Positions 34,446 through 43,320 are shown, numbered from the stretch's first letter. The stretch is 56,035 nt of DNA from a bacterium (GCA_022774325.1 JALFNN010000086.1:1-56035); one strand, 5' to 3'. Notes: generated by a model not told the origin, from the sequence alone. Made by a program: numbers and translations.

Positions 34446-35918
34446 TCACGTCGATATTTCCATTCTCTTTACTCCGCCATTCTCAATATGGATCCGATAA
34501 TCGCAAATCTTAAGTGCCGCCTTCCTGTGCGTCACGATCAAACAGGTCTTCTCCTTCAGCGACGCAATAATCCCAAGCAGCTTTGCCTCCGTCTCTTCGT
34601 CCAGCGCACTGGTGCTTTCATCCAGTAACAGGATCGGTGCCCGGCTAAGCAAAGCCCTCGCCACGGCTACACGCTGAGCCTGACCTTCCGACAATCCGAT
34701 TCCCCGTTCTCCAATGACCGTATCCAGTCCGGCATCACTTTTCACAATCAACCGTTCGATACAGGCCGCTTTTGCTGCCTGCAGGATCTCTTCATCGGTG
34801 GCGTCATCCGTAAACATGGTAAAATTCTCCCGAAGTGTTCCGGAAAATAGTGTATTTCCCTGAGGAACATAAGCAAAGAGCGATCTCATCCTGCGGGACG
34901 GCATCTCCTCTGTCCCATTATCAAAGCAGAAGCCCAACTGCCCACTACTTGGCTGATAAATTCCCAAAAGGAGCTGAAACAGTGTGCTCTTGCCTCCACC
35001 CGAAATACCTGTCACAGCAACAAAATCGCCTTTTCCGATGCGGATATTCACCTGTCCCAGCACAGGCTGCCTGTCTTTTCCATAGGAAAAGCACAGATTA
35101 CGCATCTGTATTGCCGAAAAATCTTTGTAAAGTTCTCTTCCGTCTGCACAAACACCATTCTCCTCTTCCGGAAGCTCCAGGATCTCTTTCAATCGCTTCG
35201 CGGAACTGATGGTTCCATAGACCTGACCGGCTACTCCTGCGGCACTTGCGATCGGCTTTTGAATCTGCCCCACCAGCTGGATGATCGCCGCCAGCATTCC
35301 GTATGTCAGATTTCCCCTGTAAATGCCAAAGCCGCCCCAGAGCATACAAAACAGCCACCCAAACTGGAAAATCAGATTGATACTGTTGTTCATATACACA
35401 GAAAAAGCGCCCTTTCGCATCTGTGCTTCCTGAAAATGCTGCTGCCGTACATCCATCTGGTACTCTATCCGCTTTTCAGAGCCACTCGCCTTGATCAGTC
35501 GCAGATTCTCCAAAGTTTCCTGCAGCATCGCATGCAGCTGTCCTTCTTTTTCCTGTACTTCTTTATGCCTTTGCTTCATGGGTTTCCTGAACAGGATCAA
35601 TAGCAGAAGTCCCAGCATTCCTCCCAGAACCAGCACCACCACAAATCTCCAGTCCATGGCGATCAAAATAGCCGCGGCTCCGAGAAAGCTCACGCCCATG
35701 CCGACCACCCCCGGCACGATCTCCACGATGCCGTTTTTGACAACATTTACATCCGAGAACATGCGATTGACCAATTCCCCACTGTGGTAGCCATTCAATC
35801 CCGCATACTGTTTCCCCAACAGGCTCTTCAGAATCATAGACCGCATTTCTTTTAAAAGAAGCGCATTCGTCTTCGTATTCAGCAGTCCCAAACCTAAGGA
35901 AAGGCACCGGATCATCAT
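34446..35918 (-). CDS. ABC exporter (permease-ATPase), truncated at the N-terminus
   Basis: A 490-residue half-transporter: about four membrane helices remain before the ATPase. The nucleotide-binding domain is complete, with Walker A GISGGGKST, signature LSEGQAQRVAVARALL, Walker B ILLLDESTSALDEE and the H-loop IVTHRK. Family members have about 570-590 residues; the first two helices and the original start are missing, with an in-frame stop a few codons upstream of the present ATG and no convincing ribosome binding site. Exporters of this kind often accompany the nucleotidyltransferase type seen at 39.2 kb in peptide-modification loci. Probably inactive. Confidence 0.75.
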   Translation of the reverse strand: MMIRCLSLGLGLLNTKTNALLLKEMRSMILKSLLGKQYAGLNGYHSGELVNRMFSDVNVVKNGIVEIVPGVVGMGVSFLGAAAILIAMDWRFVVVLVLGGMLGLLLLILFRKPMKQRHKEVQEKEGQLHAMLQETLENLRLIKASGSEKRIEYQMDVRQQHFQEAQMRKGAFSVYMNNSINLIFQFGWLFCMLWGGFGIYRGNLTYGMLAAIIQLVGQIQKPIASAAGVAGQVYGTISSAKRLKEILELPEEENGVCADGRELYKDFSAIQMRNLCFSYGKDRQPVLGQVNIRIGKGDFVAVTGISGGGKSTLFQLLLGIYQPSSGQLGFCFDNGTEEMPSRRMRSLFAYVPQGNTLFSGTLRENFTMFTDDATDEEILQAAKAACIERLIVKSDAGLDTVIGERGIGLSEGQAQRVAVARALLSRAPILLLDESTSALDEETEAKLLGIIASLKEKTCLIVTHRKAALKICDYRIHIENGGVKRMEIST

Positions 35919-35945
35919 GGCGTATCTTTATGTTTGAACAAGAGT

Positions 35946-35974
35946 TTGACATCCTTCTTATCGTCTGTTAGAGT
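35946..35974 (+). promoter_or_regulatory. Promoter of the DUF4874/DUF4832 gene
   Basis: TTGACA (35946-35951), 17 bases, TAGAGT (35969-35974). The transcript would have a leader of about 70 bases. The promoter lies right at the broken edge of the ABC exporter gene. Confidence 0.6.
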
Positions 35975-36053
35975 AAATTTAAAATAAGACGTAGCTATTC
36001 GTACGGCGGTTCGAATTGCTGCAAGAAAGCTTTTAGGAAACGGAGCACATACA

Positions 36054-37481
36054 ATGAAATTCATGAATGCTTTTTCTTTCAGATTATGGATACTGGTCTT
36101 TCTTTTGTTAGGAATCATAATTGCCTATCTGTTGACCTCCTATGCAAACCGCATCACTTATATGGCAGAAGCTTTTGCCGAAAGCAGCGAGCCGCTTGCC
36201 AATCCTTACCGGGGCTTTTACCACATCATCGGCTATACCTTGTCCGATGAATATACATCTGCAAATGCTTCTTATCAGACGGATTCTTACACAGCTTCTC
36301 TGGCGCTGCTGGAAATCAATCTGAAAAATTACCGTAAAACCGAAATAAGTGAAACCGGACTCGCACAATTCAATGACATTCTGGAAGCCTGGTCACAAGC
36401 CCCTTCCAATCCAAAACTGATCCTCCGTTTTCTTTATGACTGGGATGGCATCGCAGCGGTTACCGAACCGGATTCACTGGATCGGATTCTGACACATATG
36501 GATCAGATCAGTCCACTGGTCAATCAGCATCAGGATCTGATTTACATCATACAAGGGATATTCATAGGAAACTGGGGCGAAATGCATCATTCGCGTTTTA
36601 TGGATGGCGCTTCCGTAGGCACACTCATCCGCCACTTAAATGCTGTCATCGCACCTTCCATCTACCTTTCCGTCCGCACGCCCGCGCAGTGGAGAATGAT
36701 CAACGATGTGTATGATGTCCCCTCGAACTTCCCGGCATTTGGAACAGATGACTCTCTGATGGGAAGACTTGGTCTTTTCAATGACGGGATGCTTGGTTCC
36801 GAATCTGACCTTGGCACATACGGATCGACCGCAAGACGCGATGCCGGTTCTCCGGCTTACCAGGGCACACGAACAGAAGAACTGGAATTCCAGAATCGCT
36901 TATGCCGGTATGTGCCAAACGGCGGCGAAGTCATTTACCAAAGCACACTGAGCAATCTGAACACCTCCGTGTCCGCACTTCAGGCCATGCATGTCTCATA
37001 CCTGAATGCCGATTACGACAGCCGCGTTCTGGATAAATGGAGAAATACTCTCTGGACCGAAAAGGATGCTTTTCGTGGGTGCGACGGATACTACTATGTG
37101 CAGGAACATCTCGGATATCGCTACCTGATCCAATCCTGCAAACTCAGGCAATCCGGAGTACTAAGACAGAATTTATCCCTCACGCTGACCCTGCAGAACG
37201 TCGGATTTGCCAACACACTGAAACCATTTCTAACTTCGATTGTACTAAAAAATGCAGAAACCGGAGAATGTATCAGCGTTCCATTCGGTGCAGATCTTCG
37301 AAAGCTCTGCAGCGGGCAAAAAAAATCTTTCACAGTGAAACTTCCTGTGAAAGATCTGAAACACGGCAGATATCAAATTTATTTTTCTGTAACAGATGAA
37401 ACAAGCGGTGAAATGATTCTGCTGGGGAATAAGAATGAAGCTACAGATGATGGGTATCTGTTAGGGCAGTTGGAGAAGTAA
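36054..37481 (+). CDS. Membrane-anchored DUF4874/DUF4832 protein
   Basis: 475 residues: a membrane anchor or uncleaved signal (about 9-28), then the DUF4874 segment beginning LANPYRGFYHIIGYTLSDEY and ILRFLYDWDG, with QGIFIGNWGEMHHSRF resembling a TIM-barrel glycosidase-like active-site loop. The C-terminal DUF4832 beta-sandwich starts near residue 350 (YRYLIQSCKLRQSGVLRQNL). Members are exported proteins predicted to act on glycans, without a proven activity. GGAG lies eight bases before the ATG. The gene is intact, unlike its neighbours. Confidence 0.8.
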   Translation: MKFMNAFSFRLWILVFLLLGIIIAYLLTSYANRITYMAEAFAESSEPLANPYRGFYHIIGYTLSDEYTSANASYQTDSYTASLALLEINLKNYRKTEISETGLAQFNDILEAWSQAPSNPKLILRFLYDWDGIAAVTEPDSLDRILTHMDQISPLVNQHQDLIYIIQGIFIGNWGEMHHSRFMDGASVGTLIRHLNAVIAPSIYLSVRTPAQWRMINDVYDVPSNFPAFGTDDSLMGRLGLFNDGMLGSESDLGTYGSTARRDAGSPAYQGTRTEELEFQNRLCRYVPNGGEVIYQSTLSNLNTSVSALQAMHVSYLNADYDSRVLDKWRNTLWTEKDAFRGCDGYYYVQEHLGYRYLIQSCKLRQSGVLRQNLSLTLTLQNVGFANTLKPFLTSIVLKNAETGECISVPFGADLRKLCSGQKKSFTVKLPVKDLKHGRYQIYFSVTDETSGEMILLGNKNEATDDGYLLGQLEK

Positions 37482-37515
37482 GGCATTTCACCAACTGCCC
37501 TCGCTTCCTCCGCTT
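37479..37515. repeat. Imperfect direct repeat, left copy, flanking the HipA-like module
   Basis: Matches 39261-39297 at 32 of 37 positions. On the minus strand it reads like the last codons of the nucleotidyltransferase gene (RGQLVKCL here, RGTLVKRL there), so it looks like a stray piece of a second copy of that gene end. Confidence 0.75.
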
Positions 37516-37578
37516 CTGCCTTCAGTGGAAGCAAGCGAAAATCTGCCGATTACCGAAATTCACTGATTAGCAAAATAA

Positions 37579-37866
37579 TTAATACTCCCTGGTACTCTTA
37601 TTTACGAACGGTCTATATTCCTCCGCAATCTTTATTCCTTTAATGAACTCACATGCTTGTTCATAATAATAATTTACTGCTGTCTGAAATACATTTTCTC
37701 TTTTTCCCGCAAGAATATCTTCGCTAAACACAATCTCCTGATGATATGGCACCTGATTGTCTGCAAATGCTATATAATTCTTCTGATTTTCCAAATCAAC
37801 TACTAATTGAGGTGTATCACCAATCGTAAGAATATTTCCATCTCTCTTAACGTTAATTTTATTCAC
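37579..37866 (-). CDS. Small protein of unknown function encoded behind a HipA-like gene
   Basis: 95 residues, beginning MNKINVKRDGNILTIGDTPQ and ending FVNKSTREY. No helix-turn-helix is apparent, so it is not an obvious HipB. It follows the HipA-like gene by nine bases and is surely co-transcribed. The pair is clearly richer in A+T than the surrounding genes, which suggests acquisition as one module. No family recognised. Confidence 0.65.
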   Translation of the reverse strand: MNKINVKRDGNILTIGDTPQLVVDLENQKNYIAFADNQVPYHQEIVFSEDILAGKRENVFQTAVNYYYEQACEFIKGIKIAEEYRPFVNKSTREY

Positions 37867-37875
37867 ATTACCACC

Positions 37876-39177
37876 TTACCAATACTTCTCTTTTTTCCAG
37901 ATTTTCTTTCCTTGCTGAAATAATTTCAAATACTCTACTTTTTGAACAATCGTCTGTGCAATCTTTTCTGCTCTGTCTGACGGCATATTAGTATATTTTT
38001 CCAACAACTCACAAACTTCCACAGAAAAGCCATCCAACATATCTAAATCAATAAGCTTCTTATTTTCTACATATCGAAGCAGATCAACTTCTTTCTGACA
38101 AAAAGATGTCACTCTGATATTCAACAAATTATCTTTTGTAGGAATAATATCATTATTGTAAAACAAGGCATTTCCAGTGTCAAATATAGGTGCCATTGCA
38201 ACAAGCTTTCTCTCTCTTGAATCATACAAAAATCCAAAATTATTAAAATGTCTGTCTGTATTCGTCAAGATAAAGTCTATAAGAATCGTATATTCCAATT
38301 GTTCACGTACTACCTTCTCGTCCATTCCCATCTTAACTGCCTGATGAATCATAGCTTCATATGAAGACATTTCATTCGGTATCTTATAATTTCTAACTAA
38401 CTGATACGCTGACACGAATTCCAACTTTGAAGATGTAAACAACGGACTCAACGAACAGGAAATCTCCTGCTCATCGATTTTTGCTGTTTCAATCTGATAA
38501 GGCACATAATTCTTCCATCCTAATCGTTCATGTAAATGACTGGCAATCAGTTCATTCACAGATTGCTGTCCATAATCATTGGCATTTATTTTTATTAAAT
38601 ATCTGATACCATCTCTAATAACCCATTTCTTTTTCATTTCCCCTGTAACCGATGAGGACGGAGAAAATCTTGAAATCTCAGCATCAACATCGATTTTCTC
38701 AGAATCCGTCAGAAGCGAACCAAGGTCGTCTGAAAATGTATTATCATAAAAATTCAATTTTTTCCAGTAAAGCTCTTTTCCCAGAGGCTGCATCCAATAA
38801 TGATCCGTAAGACTAAGCCCATATCCAGATAACATCAAAGCCAGACTGGATTGTTCCTTCAGATAATTCAACACCTGTTGAATCCCTCTTCTGGAATCTG
38901 GAATTGCCCTTGATCTCCACCAGGTTACAATACTATTGTGATTATCCGCACTGCACCCAACAGGTAATTCTTCCGGTAAATAGATTGCCAGTACCTGCTC
39001 TATTTCTCCCGAATTCAAATTAATTCGTACCATGCCCACATCCAAATCTTTATGCTTTAACACAAAAAGATTGTTTGGAATAATATCGGAATTGATAACA
39101 ATCACCTTCCTTCCTCTACTATGGCGAATGCATCGGAATCCATTCTTATCCACACACTCAACCATCCAGCTATGCAT
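37876..39177 (-). CDS. HipA-like kinase-fold protein, second copy
   Basis: 433 residues if translation starts at the ATG at 39177; the open frame extends to 39231, but the likely -10 promoter box lies inside that extension. The N-terminal part VGMVRINLNSGEIEQVLAIY resembles the HipA N-subdomain. Kinase motifs: FILTNTDRHFNNFGFLYD (catalytic Asp/Asn) and MAPIFDTGNALF (metal-binding Asp). It shares SLTDHYWM-type and NFYDN segments with the copy at 2.7-3.8 kb, so the two belong to one subfamily. Paired with a 95-residue unknown protein. Confidence 0.75.
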   Translation of the reverse strand: MHSWMVECVDKNGFRCIRHSRGRKVIVINSDIIPNNLFVLKHKDLDVGMVRINLNSGEIEQVLAIYLPEELPVGCSADNHNSIVTWWRSRAIPDSRRGIQQVLNYLKEQSSLALMLSGYGLSLTDHYWMQPLGKELYWKKLNFYDNTFSDDLGSLLTDSEKIDVDAEISRFSPSSSVTGEMKKKWVIRDGIRYLIKINANDYGQQSVNELIASHLHERLGWKNYVPYQIETAKIDEQEISCSLSPLFTSSKLEFVSAYQLVRNYKIPNEMSSYEAMIHQAVKMGMDEKVVREQLEYTILIDFILTNTDRHFNNFGFLYDSRERKLVAMAPIFDTGNALFYNNDIIPTKDNLLNIRVTSFCQKEVDLLRYVENKKLIDLDMLDGFSVEVCELLEKYTNMPSDRAEKIAQTIVQKVEYLKLFQQGKKIWKKEKYW

Positions 39178-39181
39178 TACC

Positions 39182-39210
39182 ATTATATCAGAATAAATGC
39201 CCAAGTCCAA
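39182..39210 (-). promoter_or_regulatory. Promoter of the second HipA-like module
   Basis: TTGGAC (39210-39205), 17 bases, TATAAT (39187-39182) on the minus strand. Start of transcription would fall close to the ATG at 39177, so the mRNA may be leaderless or nearly so. Confidence 0.55.
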
Positions 39211-39243
39211 GAGTATGGTGAGAATTGACACTTTACTTCATTA

Positions 39244-40329
39244 CTACTCTTCGTATGATGTAAGGCGTTTCACCAACGTCCCTCGCTCCCCCGCTTTCTT
39301 CATAATCGCAGAAATGGGTGCACGATTCAGTTTCTTATTATTTCTCAGGAAACGCACCAGTGTAGCAACCCACAGAACCGGCCAGAAGACTGCTATTCTC
39401 CCCGCCTTTGGGAAATTAATATGCATCTGATGATGGAATTCTCTCACATAAGCCGCCAGCGAATTTCCTCCCATGCCTACCATACGTTCCGCTTCACTGT
39501 AGCCGAATTCTCCGGCATCCAGGATGTCTCTCAGCAGCGCATCCGTCACTTCCTGCTCTGCCGGATGCTCCGCCGGAACCGGACTCTTCTTTGGATTCAA
39601 TCCAAGATACCTTACGCATATAGCCGTTATCGCTTTTGCAAATTCTGCCGTACCGCTCTCGCAGGCCATTTCCCAGAAATCTCTCCGCGCTTTTTCCTCA
39701 TCACAGTTTTCCCACAAGACAACCCAGTCACAGAGATTGCGAAGTCCAAATCCACTCCCGACAAAATGCTGCAGCATATGGATCAGCAGATAAAATCCCT
39801 GCCATGCCGTCTCATATGCATACATCTGTAATCCCTGCCATTCTACAAGGTGGACGTGCTGAACACTTTCTTTCTGACACCTTTCCAGATATTGATTCAA
39901 ATGCTTTTCCTTAAAAGCTTCCGCCCACGTTGTGTGAAGCTCTACCACTTCATTCTTCCCGGAAACCAGAACGATATGATGGTTCGCATGCCATTTGCCG
40001 GAAGGTGCGAAACCATTGTCTCTCAGAATCCGGACTGCCTTCCCGACATCATTTGCACTTGCTATAAACAGATCCAGATCGGTTGTCTTCCGGTATTCCG
40101 GAACCGGGTAAAATCTTGCAACCGCACTGCCTTTCATTGTGACAGCAATAATTCCCGCTTTCTCCAAAAGCGCGGTGAGTCTGGAATTCAATACCTGTAA
40201 TTGAATTCCTTTGTGCACAGTTTTCGCTGTTTTAAACTGCACAGCAAACCTCGGTTCTTCCGGAATCCTGTCCATCTCCAATACATTCTCAAGCAGTGAC
40301 AGCACTTCATGACGGTCTGCATAAGCCAC
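39244..40329 (-). CDS. Nucleotidyltransferase-family protein (PF14907 type), truncated at the N-terminus
   Basis: 361 residues from a GTG at 40329. The family core is VTMKGSAVARFYPVPEYRKT then TDLDLFI, the metal-binding Asp pair of the Pol-beta fold, followed by HHIVLVSGKNEVVELHTTWA. Homology runs upstream of the GTG (WQQLVAYADRHEVLSLLE) until an in-frame TAA, so roughly 25-30 native residues were lost where the gene meets the ATPase fusion. Such proteins are common in ribosomal-peptide modification loci with PqqD-like proteins and ABC exporters; no PqqD or precursor peptide is visible here. Confidence 0.75.
   Translation of the reverse strand: MAYADRHEVLSLLENVLEMDRIPEEPRFAVQFKTAKTVHKGIQLQVLNSRLTALLEKAGIIAVTMKGSAVARFYPVPEYRKTTDLDLFIASANDVGKAVRILRDNGFAPSGKWHANHHIVLVSGKNEVVELHTTWAEAFKEKHLNQYLERCQKESVQHVHLVEWQGLQMYAYETAWQGFYLLIHMLQHFVGSGFGLRNLCDWVVLWENCDEEKARRDFWEMACESGTAEFAKAITAICVRYLGLNPKKSPVPAEHPAEQEVTDALLRDILDAGEFGYSEAERMVGMGGNSLAAYVREFHHQMHINFPKAGRIAVFWPVLWVATLVRFLRNNKKLNRAPISAIMKKAGERGTLVKRLTSYEE
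39261..39297. repeat. Imperfect direct repeat, right copy, inside the nucleotidyltransferase gene end
   Basis: 32 of 37 positions match 37479-37515. It encodes the C-terminal KAGERGTLVKRLT of the nucleotidyltransferase. The HipA-like module lies exactly between the two copies. Confidence 0.75.
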
Positions 40330-42451
40330 AAGTTGCTGCCATTATCAATTCTTGTGTAAATCCTCCCCTGGAGAAGATATAGTAATGAAATGTTCCATTC
40401 TTGCGAAATACCGAAGCATATCTGCGAATCAGTTCCAATTCCCCGATCCCAGTTTTCTCATTTCGATACTTGCAGGAACCTATCAGATACTCATTTCCTT
40501 CCACCGGCGTTCCAACAATATCGATTTGAATTTCTTTTCTGGTTTTTGCATCTGTTCCCCACCACTGTCCAACATTGCTTAACAAAACAGGAAGATTGGA
40601 TGCATAGCGAAGCAGATATTCTCGACACATTTTTTCAAAGACCAGCCCCATATAATCCGGATAATACCGTTTTACCGCCTGCTCATAAACCTGCTGCATA
40701 CGTCCTGCACTGATTAGAGACATATTCCTCGGAACAAAACGGTACCAGAAACGGAAGAAATTATCATCAATGCCATAAACTGTTTTCTTTCCAGGCTTTT
40801 CTGTAATAGGAGTTTCTTTCTTCAAAAGGCCCAAATCCAACAATACCTTCAAATATTTTGCACACACACCGGATTCAAGTCCTACTTTTGTAGAAATTTC
40901 ATTTGAACGACTGGCACCGCCAGCAATAGCAGCAATGACTGAATTATAGATTGCCGGCTCCCGCAACTCTTGTTTTAATAAATTTTCCGGCTCTTCAAAC
41001 AGATAACTGGAGATATTGAACAAATTTTCCAATAGTGCTTCATCTAAATTTTTTTCTACATCAAGCTTGTTGATATAGTGAGGAATACCACCGGTCACAC
41101 CATATAAAAGTGCCTGATCCTCTGTCGACAGATCCGGATAACATGCTGTAATCTCACGGTAAGGCAGTGCCTGTATCTTAAACTGTGCCGTTTGGTGTCC
41201 GTAAAGAGGACTTTCATACCCCAGCACCTGATACTCCATAAAACTCTTGGATGAACCACACAGAATCAAATATAGCTGTCCGTCCTGCCACTGATGGTCA
41301 ATAATATGCTGAAGGCGTGATGAAAATGATTTCTCAGCCTTTGCCAAATATGGGTACTCATCAATAACAAACACCATACGTTTATGCGATGACATTGTTG
41401 TGATTTCTTCCAAGGCATCCTCATAACAATACCGTTCTTTTCCATCGGATGGGTATAGCTGTCTTTTTACGGTAATGCCGCTGACTTTATAATCACGGAT
41501 GCTATAGGCACGGTTCTCTTCGAAAGTCCCTTTTACTTCAAGAACCAGGCTTTTTACAAGTTCCTTCATGCCTTTCATCATGATCACGAACTCATAACCA
41601 CATTTGTCCATGTATCGGATATTTTCTTTGCTGAAATATCCTCTGTCAAGTATGAATCCGACATGTTTGTAGCCGTATCCGTTTGCTTTTTCCAGCATCA
41701 GCTGAAGCTGTGAGATATCGACGATGCTTCCGGGATATTCCTCATAAAAAAGCGGCTCTGAATTATTGTGGTCATAAGCAATAGAATAGTTGAGCACCGG
41801 CAGACCCTTGTCATCTTTTGCATGGCCGTATTCTACAAAATCGATGTCTCCGGCCTGGCAATTCTTATTGGTTGAATCATAGGAAATATAGATCTTTTCT
41901 CTGTGATCACGGGACTGGTTCCACTCGTTTTGAAAAGCGATACTCTGGTCTCTTGTGATACTGTTAATAAAATCAGAGACCTTTGAATCGCTGTATATTT
42001 TCATTCCTTTTGTAAAAAGAGGATGATTATACGCGTAATCCGGATAATACTGTCCGGCATTATTTTCTGCTATGATCGAATAGGCAATCAGATCCAGAAA
42101 CAAACCGCTGTCACGGCCGATCAGTCTGCCGATGATCTCATCCAGATGATATTCAGCAATGATACGACGCAGTACAAGGAATGCCCCGATCCGAAGGCAG
42201 CCACTGCGGCAGGCAGTATCTTTTATTTCCGGAAGCTCCGTGTCCGGAAAATATTTCAGGAAATTTGTATTCGGATACATCATATCCGAATTACCATCCG
42301 TGCATTTACCTATGGTTGTGTTGATCGGCACCGTGTATTTTTTGCCAGGGTCGTATCTTCGGCCATAGGAATAGTAAATATAAGTAACACCCTTGATTGT
42401 TTTTCTTGAAATTCCGGACGTGGAATCCGGTATTTTTACCTTGTAATCCAG
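40307..42451 (-). pseudogene. IS1634/IS4-group transposase fused in frame to the C-terminal two thirds of an AAA ATPase
   Basis: One continuous open frame of 714 codons if read from a CTG at 42451, which sits nine bases after GGAGGG; a GTG at 42331 is the first conventional start. Roughly the first 345 residues are a DDE transposase (DSTNKNCQAGDIDFVEYGHA, GFILDRGYFSKENIRYMDKC), ending at YPSDGKERYCYE. The rest, from DALEEITTMSSHKRMVFVID, is an archaeal-type AAA ATPase (PF01637/DUF234): Walker B FVIDEYPYLA, LILCGSSKSFMEYQV, YGVTGGIPHYINKL. The ATPase P-loop, the transposase C-terminus with its last acidic residue, and the last 20 or so ATPase residues are missing. Neither half should function. 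Confidence 0.85.
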
Positions 42452-42466
42452 TTACATACGCCCTCC

Positions 42467-42492
42467 TATAGAGAGTTAATTAACTCTCTATA
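42467..42492. repeat. Perfect 26-base palindrome just upstream of the transposase
   Basis: TATAGAGAGTTAA followed directly by its reverse complement. It adjoins the transposase ribosome binding site and may be part of the insertion sequence end or a transposase operator. The stretch 42493-42626 has no gene; GAGAGTTAATTA recurs near 42587. Confidence 0.7.
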
Positions 42493-42626
42493 ACAATAGC
42501 ACATTTACCTGGGAAATGTAAGAAATACAGCCAGTTTTTAGCTTAAAATCAAGGTTTTTGAAAATTTCTAACCCTGTTCTCAGAAACGAGAGTTAATTAT
42601 CAAGGAAGTTCAGATTCAAGCAATAT

Positions 42627-42737
42627 ATAATATTAGTAACAGTTCAGCCATGAGAGAGAGCCTTAGCTACATATGCAGCGAGAAAGACTGCGAAGCAGTC
42701 GGCTCGAGCTTTATGGCTGAACTGTTACTAATATTAT
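42627..42737. repeat. 111-base palindromic (MITE-like) element
   Basis: The arms 42627-42651 and 42713-42737 are exact 25-base inverted repeats. The 61-base centre contains another hairpin, GACTGC-GAA-GCAGTC (42686-42700). The right arm is followed by CTTTTTT, so on the plus strand it would also terminate transcription before the thiamine operon. It could be a non-autonomous mobile repeat; no coding capacity. Confidence 0.75.
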
Positions 42738-42757
42738 CTTTTTTATTTAATCTATTC

Positions 42758-42786
42758 TTGACAATCCTTTTACATGTCTTTATACT
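42758..42786 (+). promoter_or_regulatory. Promoter of the thiamine operon
   Basis: TTGACA (42758-42763), 17 bases, TATACT (42781-42786). Transcription would start shortly before the TPP aptamer. Confidence 0.8.
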
Positions 42787-42801
42787 GAATCTTGTAAATT
42801 G

Positions 42802-42938
42802 ATCCGGGGAGCTTGTGCGCCAGGCTGAGAGGAAGTTCAGAACTTCGACCCGCATACCTGATTTGGATAATGCCAACGTAGGAACAAACGCAAAAGAGCT
42901 AAGATCGCGGGAGAAGCCTATGGCATCTCCCGTTTTTT
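42802..42938 (+). promoter_or_regulatory. TPP riboswitch with downstream terminator
   Basis: The aptamer (about 42802-42893) has all signature segments: GGGGAGC, GGCTGAGA, ACCCGCATACCTGATTTGGA and ATAATGCCAACGTAGGAA. A terminator follows at 42906-42938: CGGGAG-AA-GCC paired with GGC-AT-CTCCCG and then TTTTTT. Thiamine pyrophosphate would favour termination and shut off thiSFGHE. Confidence 0.95.
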
Positions 42939-43110
42939 CATGCAATCATTCAAACCGGCAATTTACATTTTACAAATATATACAGGGAACAATTGAGATT
43001 GAACCAGCATTATGAGTTCATGAAGGGGTGCACCACCACGGGTACATTTCTTTGTGGACTTCTTTTTTTGCAGAATTGACCTTGATTGTTCAGAAAGGAG
43101 GATTGCATTC

Positions 43111-43314
43111 ATGATTCAGATCACAGTCAACGGTTCTAAAGTAGAACTCGAGAATCCGGTCACCGTCACGGAATTCTTAACATCGCGCAATTACACGCTG
43201 ACCCGGATCGCAGTGGAATTAAACGGCGCTATTCTTCCTAAATCCGCCTATTCTGCCACAACACTTACGGAAGCGGATACCATGGAAGTTGTAACTTTTG
43301 TAGGAGGAGGCTAG
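43111..43314 (+). CDS. thiS: Sulfur carrier protein ThiS
   Basis: 67 residues from the ATG at 43111 (AAAGGAGG upstream); the open sequence back to 43054 has no start signal. A ubiquitin-like fold beginning MIQITVNGSKVEL and ending TFVGGG, whose C-terminal glycine is adenylated by ThiF and then thiocarboxylated for thiazole synthesis. First gene of the operon. The 172 bases between the terminator and this start hold no gene. Confidence 0.93.
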   Translation: MIQITVNGSKVELENPVTVTEFLTSRNYTLTRIAVELNGAILPKSAYSATTLTEADTMEVVTFVGGG

Positions 43315-43320
43315 ATCATT

